Both the position numbers and the translations under genes were made by a program. Of a stretch of DNA of 64,000 bases, positions 60,401 to 64,000 are shown one piece after another; within the stretch, counting starts at the first letter, position 1, and each line of letters opens with the position of its first letter. The stretch comes from Candidatus Cloacimonadota bacterium (GTDB taxonomy: Bacteria > Cloacimonadota > Cloacimonadia > Cloacimonadales > Cloacimonadaceae). The notes under the pieces were generated by a model. It worked only from the letters and a program-made list of their open reading frames with translations, was not told the origin of the DNA and did not search any database. Location: assembly GCA_023228125.1 (NCBI GenBank), contig JALOBT010000004.1:45403-109402 (forward strand), written 5' to 3'.

Positions 60401-61638
60401 CTACGGAAGGCAGTAAACAGGCCGGTCTGTGGTGGGATTACACCCATCAGGATGAGTGGCTGTTCACTCCTTCCTTCAATTGCCCTCCCGATGCCTATCT
60501 TAGCTTCGATACCTATGCCAAGCTGGGTACTCCCGATGGTGGGCACTACTACGTGAAAGTCTCCAGCGATGGCGGCAGCACCTGGACTGCCTTATGGGAT
60601 GCTTCCGCTGGGGCAGTGGGGGAAAATCATTACGAGATTCCTATTACAGTAGATCTGGCAACTTATGCCGGAGCAGGAATCAAGCTGGCCTTCCACGCCC
60701 AGGATCCTGATACGGATGATGGCCTGTGGAATGAATGGTTTATAGATAATATCTACATCGGTAACTTCGCAGAAACCCTTCGCTTTGCAGGCGCAGAGCT
60801 CAGCTCTGCCAGGGGCATAAACAGCAATGCACGCGCTGCCCTTGAAATCCCTGCCAGAAGCACAAACCGCACTCTGGTAGGCTACAAAGTTTGGCGCTTT
60901 ACGGTGGGACAGGAAAACAACGAAAGCTCCTGGAGCCCTCTCACCGATGAAATGGTCACAACTTTAAACTTTGAAGATCAAGACTGGAGCACCCTCCCGA
61001 ATAGCAATTACAAGTGGGCTGTGAAAGCCATATATACCGCAGATGTGATCTCTGCTCCCGCCTTCTCAAATCCTCTAATAAAAGAAGTGGTGAGTGGCAA
61101 TATCGTAGGCTTTGTGAGAAAACCAAATAACCAGGGCATTGCCGATGCCACGATTACTGTAGCAGGTGGATTTTCTGCCACCACAAACAGCGCGGGTGCC
61201 TATATCATGAATGTACCAGCCGGAATCTACTCTGTAACTGCAAACGCAGCGGGCTATTCTGCTCTCACCTACGAAGACATCACTGTGACTCCCAATCAAA
61301 ATACCACAGTAAACTTCGTGATGAGCCCTGTCTCCACTGAAGATGAAATAATGCCCGTAACCGTAACTGCCCTGCGCGGCAACTACCCCAACCCCTTCAA
61401 CCCTGAAACCACCATCAGCTACGACATCAAGGACGCTTCCAATGTGCGCCTGGACCTGTACAATGTGAAAGGCCAATTAGTGCGTAGTCTGGTAAATCAG
61501 GATCAGGCTGCAGGACGCTACAAGGTAGTCTTCAACGGACGTGACGCTAAGGGAAATCCGCTCTCCAGCGGCATCTTCCTGTATCGCTTCACCGCTGGAG
61601 CTTATAGCAGCACCCGCAAGATGATGTTAATGGAATAA
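57403..61638 (+). CDS. Giant secreted surface protein with FlgD-like/type IX-like sorting tail
   Basis: The 1411-aa protein starts at ATG 57403 behind AAGGAG, with a signal peptide ending near LAWG. Recognisable modules in order: a jelly-roll at ~25-165 (EPFDTNAGWTLEPNWSV), a CARDB-like domain at ~170-275, a shared surface module at ~280-460, and an ASPM-SPD-2-Hydin-like domain at ~463-575 (STHNFGDTNLGGSRSQNFTI). Carboxypeptidase-regulatory-like repeats lie at ~755-830, ~836-915 and ~1232-1310, and a cleaved-adhesin-like domain at ~945-1125. The sorting tail at ~1323-1411 opens NYPNPFNPETTISYDI. It probably acts in adhesion or as an extracellular scaffold. Its own terminator follows. Confidence 0.78.
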   Translation: MKKCLLNAILMAMFMMVATLAWGQSIFYEEPFDTNAGWTLEPNWSVTGGALQLSWSPSVTNYDMSATSPNIILPTSAGDMIVSQYINEYGGQGNPPETYEIIAVSGGTSTVLWTYSEDTSWGTSGGTDLTLSLAPFAGQTIQLKFRATGATTFNFNYWYIYDIKAYASLNTDLAATSITGSSTPAINNAHPYVISVHNTGLNTVSDYTVKLMQTGNVELGSVNGTSLAPQGTTQFTIPWTPATLGETQIWGKIVATGDENPNNNETEHFIVSVMEAGLLVTEIGTGTATNTNTGAPAPYGTFYKAFRQQMLYKAADFYAAGAIPGTISALAFNVQNLLTCAPMPNYTIRLKHTDQEALGTSFEAGEYTTVWQRPSYMPTVAWNMHSFDQPFFWNGTSNLIVEVVTDVIPGSWTYNALTYCSDTTFSSSLRFQSDSSSGSTGSTGTVSNSRPNIRFFMVPSGGDPVFMVNPSTHNFGDTNLGGSRSQNFTIINAGGGTLGINQISIAGSGAFELSNLPVFPAALETAQTAVFTVTYTPNSLSQDTATITITDDQDNRHVIGGNRDTHTIAVSGAGVNDITVGDGSQTARMPMDFYYKSSLFETIYTIDEMSNFVGMITGIRFYNQFSTNLTAMPTKIWLGSTAQTDLAADWIPSSQLTQVFDGFVDFPAGENVITITFPEPYMHLDGGNLVMMVNRPLDGSYYSSSDLFKTQTVGSNRSRNMSSDSTDYDPANPSGGSANGVFPKTTFVVIPGGVGHITGTVLGADASPLAGVQVYVDLRAYTTVTDAQGQFTIPNVLPNDFACTFSRHGYVTQIIDITLEENETEVMNVNMNLMAQVDVTGSILASDTGGGIAGAIINLVGYENYSGSSLGNGSFSIPTVFANQSYAYSISAAGYNSTNGIIDVTGTNHDMGNITLSEIAYAPNSVQAETNAAFNAVNLVWNAPDPNAVEITESFEAITFPPTGWSQTITNAGPVNPIGVFPTWCNFGTINISGSGNVTPTEGSKQAGLWWDYTHQDEWLFTPSFNCPPDAYLSFDTYAKLGTPDGGHYYVKVSSDGGSTWTALWDASAGAVGENHYEIPITVDLATYAGAGIKLAFHAQDPDTDDGLWNEWFIDNIYIGNFAETLRFAGAELSSARGINSNARAALEIPARSTNRTLVGYKVWRFTVGQENNESSWSPLTDEMVTTLNFEDQDWSTLPNSNYKWAVKAIYTADVISAPAFSNPLIKEVVSGNIVGFVRKPNNQGIADATITVAGGFSATTNSAGAYIMNVPAGIYSVTANAAGYSALTYEDITVTPNQNTTVNFVMSPVSTEDEIMPVTVTALRGNYPNPFNPETTISYDIKDASNVRLDLYNVKGQLVRSLVNQDQAAGRYKVVFNGRDAKGNPLSSGIFLYRFTAGAYSSTRKMMLME

Positions 61639-61673
61639 AGCTGATGGCAGAATCTCTGCCAGCACTATCAATC

Positions 61674-61699
61674 AACCCCGGTTTCGGCCGGGGTTTTTC
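61674..61699 (+). terminator. Terminator of the giant surface-protein gene
   Basis: AACCCCGG (61674-61681) pairs with CCGGGGTT (61688-61695) around TTTCGG, followed by further T. It lies 35 nt after the stop codon; a minor GGCAGA/CTGCC hairpin precedes it. Confidence 0.92.
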
Positions 61700-62162
61700 T
61701 TTGTAACGCCGGGTCCTGTAGCGCAGGACGCCGTTCCTGCGAAAGTACAATGATATACCCGCCGATTTGTTTTTAAAGGATATTTTAGAACGAGTAATCT
61801 ACCCGCGGTTCCGCAAATGGGAGAGGACAATCCTGGCAGAAATATATCAAAGACTAATGAATAATAGCTGGAATCAGACCCATAGGTTCGGATAGAATGC
61901 GGCGTAACGCAATCTGCCCGAGTCCTGTAAGGACGCTATCTTAGATTCTTAGATAGCAAAATCCTATGTGGATGAGCCTGGATCCCTCTCCCCAAAGCCT
62001 CGATCAAGTCTTCATCTACCCTTAATCAAGCGTTAACAATTAACGCTTGATTAAGGGTAGATAAACGTGTGATCAAGGTCCCAAAAGCAGAAAGAAGCAG
62101 CCAGGAATGCTGGTTTATCCAGGGATTTCTTGATTGGATTTCTTGATTTCAGGCATTCCCCT
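61700..62162. other. Intergenic region with palindrome copy 3
   Basis: No gene is seen. Apart from the palindrome at 62014-62062, sequence at 61988-61995 (CTCCCCAAAG) and 62094-62120 (CCAGGAATGCTGGTTTATCC) matches MITE flanking sequence, the latter inverted. This is therefore a partial, rearranged copy without terminal repeats. Confidence 0.5.
62014..62062. repeat. Long palindrome, copy 3
   Basis: Arms ATCTACCC...GTTAA and TTAAC...GGGTAGAT pair perfectly (23 bp) around CAA. Neighbouring sequence matches copies 1 and 2 in inverted order, with GTGATCAAGG after the right arm. Confidence 0.85.
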
Positions 62163-62276
62163 TCAAGGCCTTGAGTATTCTTCAAAGATGAAACGATTGT
62201 AGAGGGAAAGGGCCTTACTTTCCTCCAAGCTGGAAGATTCGATTGAACTGATTTGGGTTATTTTTTGATGTTTCAT
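62163..62276 (-). CDS. Candidate 37-aa small protein or gene remnant
   Basis: On the minus strand GCAGGAGATATCACA precedes ATG 62276 with good spacing. The frame codes for 37 residues, starting MKHQKITQISSIESSSLEES and ending in a Phe-Ile-Phe-Glu-Glu-Tyr stretch before TGA. It has no signal peptide, membrane helix or known motif. It lies about 100 bp from palindrome copy 3, so it may be the 5' end of a lost gene rather than a working small protein. Confidence 0.3.
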   Translation of the reverse strand: MKHQKITQISSIESSSLEESKALSLYNRFIFEEYSRP

Positions 62277-62999
62277 TGTGATATCTCCTGCTGTCATTAT
62301 GTGTATTTTGAATTGCCATAATAATATGCGAGATGTAGCTCTTAAGCTCCATCTCTGGCTATACTGTTGCCAGATAAAGGCTATCGCCAGTGAGGAATTT
62401 TAGTAATGAGCATCGATGGCTCTCATTATCGAAAGAGTGCAACTTTTCCATAAGGCTAAAAACGCAATTCCTGCAATTTTTGGCTTGACAAACATTTAGC
62501 CAAGCATAAACTGTCCTTGTCTGGGATTTGTCTGCTTATTTGGCAGCTCACTCCAGAATATACTCAAGGACTTTGCCGCAGATTGCGGAATAAGTTCAGG
62601 TTTTTTTGTTTAGAAACAAGAGGAAGATAACTAAGAAAAGCTGCAAAGCTAAGGAGAGTCCATGCTTTATCCAGAGCGTGTGCAAAACGCCGCTAAAGCG
62701 TTACCTGAAGGATGTTTCGAGCCGGCTTACTGCCAGCTTGCAAACGCAAACAGGATAGCTGCGCTCATTCCCCCCATCACATTCAAACGAAATATATCAT
62801 TTATAAAACGAAGCACTTACCAGCTATATCCTATCTGCACTCAGAGTGATAATCTTAGCACATTATCACTTGTGCCGCAAGGGATACAGGTTCGGAAATG
62901 CTTCTCCAAAGTATCTCACCTTCAAAATCAAAAGGATTGTAGCCTCTCAGGCTTACATATCCATCTTCTCACAAATTTAAAATAAATGGAGAACTTATT
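62277..62999. other. Leader region of the last gene
   Basis: TTGACA (62485-62490), a 16-nt spacer and TAAACT (62507-62512) make a plausible plus-strand promoter. A hairpin-prone stretch with ATGAGCATCGATGGCTCTCAT lies at 62406-62426. A 107-codon frame at 62662-62985 has a ribosome binding site (AAGGAG) but no protein-like composition, so I treat the 500 nt after the promoter as untranslated leader. Nothing else is recognised. Confidence 0.4.
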
Positions 63000-64000
63000 A
63001 TGAAGAAGTTTACTATTCTTTTCCTGCTGCTGATGCTCATCGGCATTGCGACAGCAGACCTTTACACTATAGGTACCGGAACCTCCACCCAAAGCTATGT
63101 CCCCTTGTACGGACTGTACGACTATAGCTGGAGCAAGGTAATCTATACCGCCACCGAGCTTAGTGCAGCCGGCCTTACAGCCGGTCCTATTGATGGCATC
63201 GGCTTTGAGGTTGGCAATACCCCAACAAACTACGTATCAGCAGATCAACGGGTATATGTTCGCCACACCACCACCGCCGCATATGAAACCACCGATAACG
63301 CGCTTCCCGATAATGCCGCATTTCAAAACGTGTATAATGCTGACTACACCTGGAATGGTGGTGGCTGGAGTTACATCATGTTTAGCAGTGCCTTTAATTG
63401 GGATGGCACCAGCAATATCGAAATTTCCTGGGAAAACTGGGATGGAGACTACGTAAGTGGATATCCCAATTTCCGCTATACCTCTACCACCCCTGCTTAC
63501 TTAGCAGTTTACAAGTATGCAGATAATGCCTTCCCGGGTGAAGCAACCGGAACCAGATACTACAACCGCCCCAACATCCAGATTGTGACGCCCTCAACCA
63601 CTGCTCCCAATGCTGCAGTTTTGGGCGGCCCGGTAGATGGTAGCACTCTTACTACTCCCATAGTTAATCTATCCTGGTCGCCTGGAAATGGCGGCTTGCC
63701 CACTGGCTACAAACTATACTTGGGCACTACCACTCCCCCTGCCTTTGTGGCAGATCTGGGTGCTGTGGCCAGCTATACAGCATCAGATCTGGACTACGAA
63801 ACTATTTACTACTGGCAAGTGGTCCCCTACAATGTAATAGGCGACGCTACGGACTGTCCTGTGTGGAGCTTTACCACCATGGACAATCCTGTGATCTCCA
63901 GCTTCCCCTGGACTGAGGATTTTGGCACAGTTTCTGGCGATTGGCCAGTGCTAAACTGGACTCAGCGTAGTGGCCTTATCCCGACCCTACCGGGACAAGT
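63000..64000 (+). CDS. Secreted surface protein, 5' part only
   Basis: The gene begins at ATG 63000 behind TGGAGAA and stays open through the window end, giving at least 333 residues. MKKFTILFLLLMLIGIATA is a signal peptide. The first module (ATELSAAGLTAGPIDGIGFE, then YVRHTTTAAYETTD) resembles the 280-460 module of the 1411-aa protein. A fibronectin-like domain follows at about 203-295 (VNLSWSPGNGG, YYWQVVPYN). The visible end (FPWTEDFGTVSGDWPVLNWT) begins a jelly-roll, adhesin-type domain. A FlgD-like tail would be expected beyond the window. It probably belongs to the same surface-protein family. Confidence 0.75.
   Translation, partial: MKKFTILFLLLMLIGIATADLYTIGTGTSTQSYVPLYGLYDYSWSKVIYTATELSAAGLTAGPIDGIGFEVGNTPTNYVSADQRVYVRHTTTAAYETTDNALPDNAAFQNVYNADYTWNGGGWSYIMFSSAFNWDGTSNIEISWENWDGDYVSGYPNFRYTSTTPAYLAVYKYADNAFPGEATGTRYYNRPNIQIVTPSTTAPNAAVLGGPVDGSTLTTPIVNLSWSPGNGGLPTGYKLYLGTTTPPAFVADLGAVASYTASDLDYETIYYWQVVPYNVIGDATDCPVWSFTTMDNPVISSFPWTEDFGTVSGDWPVLNWTQRSGLIPTLPGQ

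Noticed and set aside
59368..60546. 392-codon antisense frame in the giant surface-protein gene
   Set aside because: It lies inside a strongly supported modular protein gene and shows only antisense composition.
62662..62985. 107-codon frame with an AAGGAG upstream of the last gene
   Set aside because: It lacks protein-like composition, signal peptide or motif and ends 14 nt before the real gene; I read it as untranslated leader.

Overview
The window looks like a chromosome segment of an anaerobic, amino-acid-fermenting bacterium of the Cloacimonadota (Candidatus Cloacimonetes) type. This is inference from gene content; no rRNA is present to fix it. The clues are secreted modular proteins ending in an Asn-Tyr-Pro-Asn-Pro-Phe-Asn-Pro plus FlgD-like sorting tail, sodium-pump decarboxylase genes, a ferredoxin-linked 2-oxoacid oxidoreductase with methylmalonyl-CoA epimerase, and intergenic spaces packed with short hairpin repeats.

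Layout. 0-0.7 kb: four tRNA genes (fMet, Met, Arg, His) on the minus strand with two intrinsic terminators. 0.75-2.4 kb: phnD-phnC of a phosphonate/phosphite-type ABC importer, without a permease gene. 2.5-4.2 kb: a repeat island holding a MITE-like element with an 833-bp nested insertion. 4.2-8.8 kb: a large secreted protein and a lipoprotein. 9.4-11 kb: nadC and a zinc-ribbon protein. 11-12.2 kb: repeats. 12.3-16.5 kb: a four-gene Na+-translocating methylmalonyl-CoA decarboxylase operon (minus strand). 16.9-21 kb: glycogen phosphorylase and a surface protein. 21.4-26.2 kb: wrbA, a frameshifted threonine aldolase, a second MITE copy, a lipoprotein, lipoate ligase and a GerW-like protein. 26.6-31.5 kb: a SpoVG-like protein, an aminotransferase, the four subunits of a 2-oxoacid:ferredoxin oxidoreductase, and methylmalonyl-CoA epimerase. 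31.7-35.6 kb: a sensor kinase split by an in-frame TAG, and an NtrC-type regulator. 35.6-37.1 kb: repeats, then ppx. 38.2-51.7 kb: a tightly packed plus-strand run (tpiA, serS, asparagine-synthase-like, wzz, wzy-like, mazG, kinase, nnrDE, Mo-cofactor domain protein, EamA transporter, secreted NodB-like protein). 51.8-56.9 kb: a transcarboxylase-like set (12S-like carboxyltransferase, 63-aa MmdE-like protein, 5S plus biotinyl fusion), then pyrR and pyrF. 57.4-64 kb: a very large surface protein, a repeat-rich gap, and the 5' part of a further secreted protein that runs off the window.

Metabolic reading. Aminotransferase, KorDABC-type oxidoreductase, epimerase, decarboxylase sodium pump and transcarboxylase-like genes fit a route from glutamate through 2-oxoglutarate, succinyl-CoA and methylmalonyl-CoA to propionyl-CoA. 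Decarboxylation would charge a Na+ gradient or pass the carboxyl group to pyruvate. The mutase and biotin ligase are not in the window.

The most unusual content is non-coding. Two copies of a MITE-like element have inverted ends and target-site duplications. Inside and beside them are boxed hairpin cassettes with variable loops of nearly constant length, and a long palindrome with compensatory changes. Several other dispersed hairpin families also co-vary between copies, and one of them supplies the C-terminus of Ppx.
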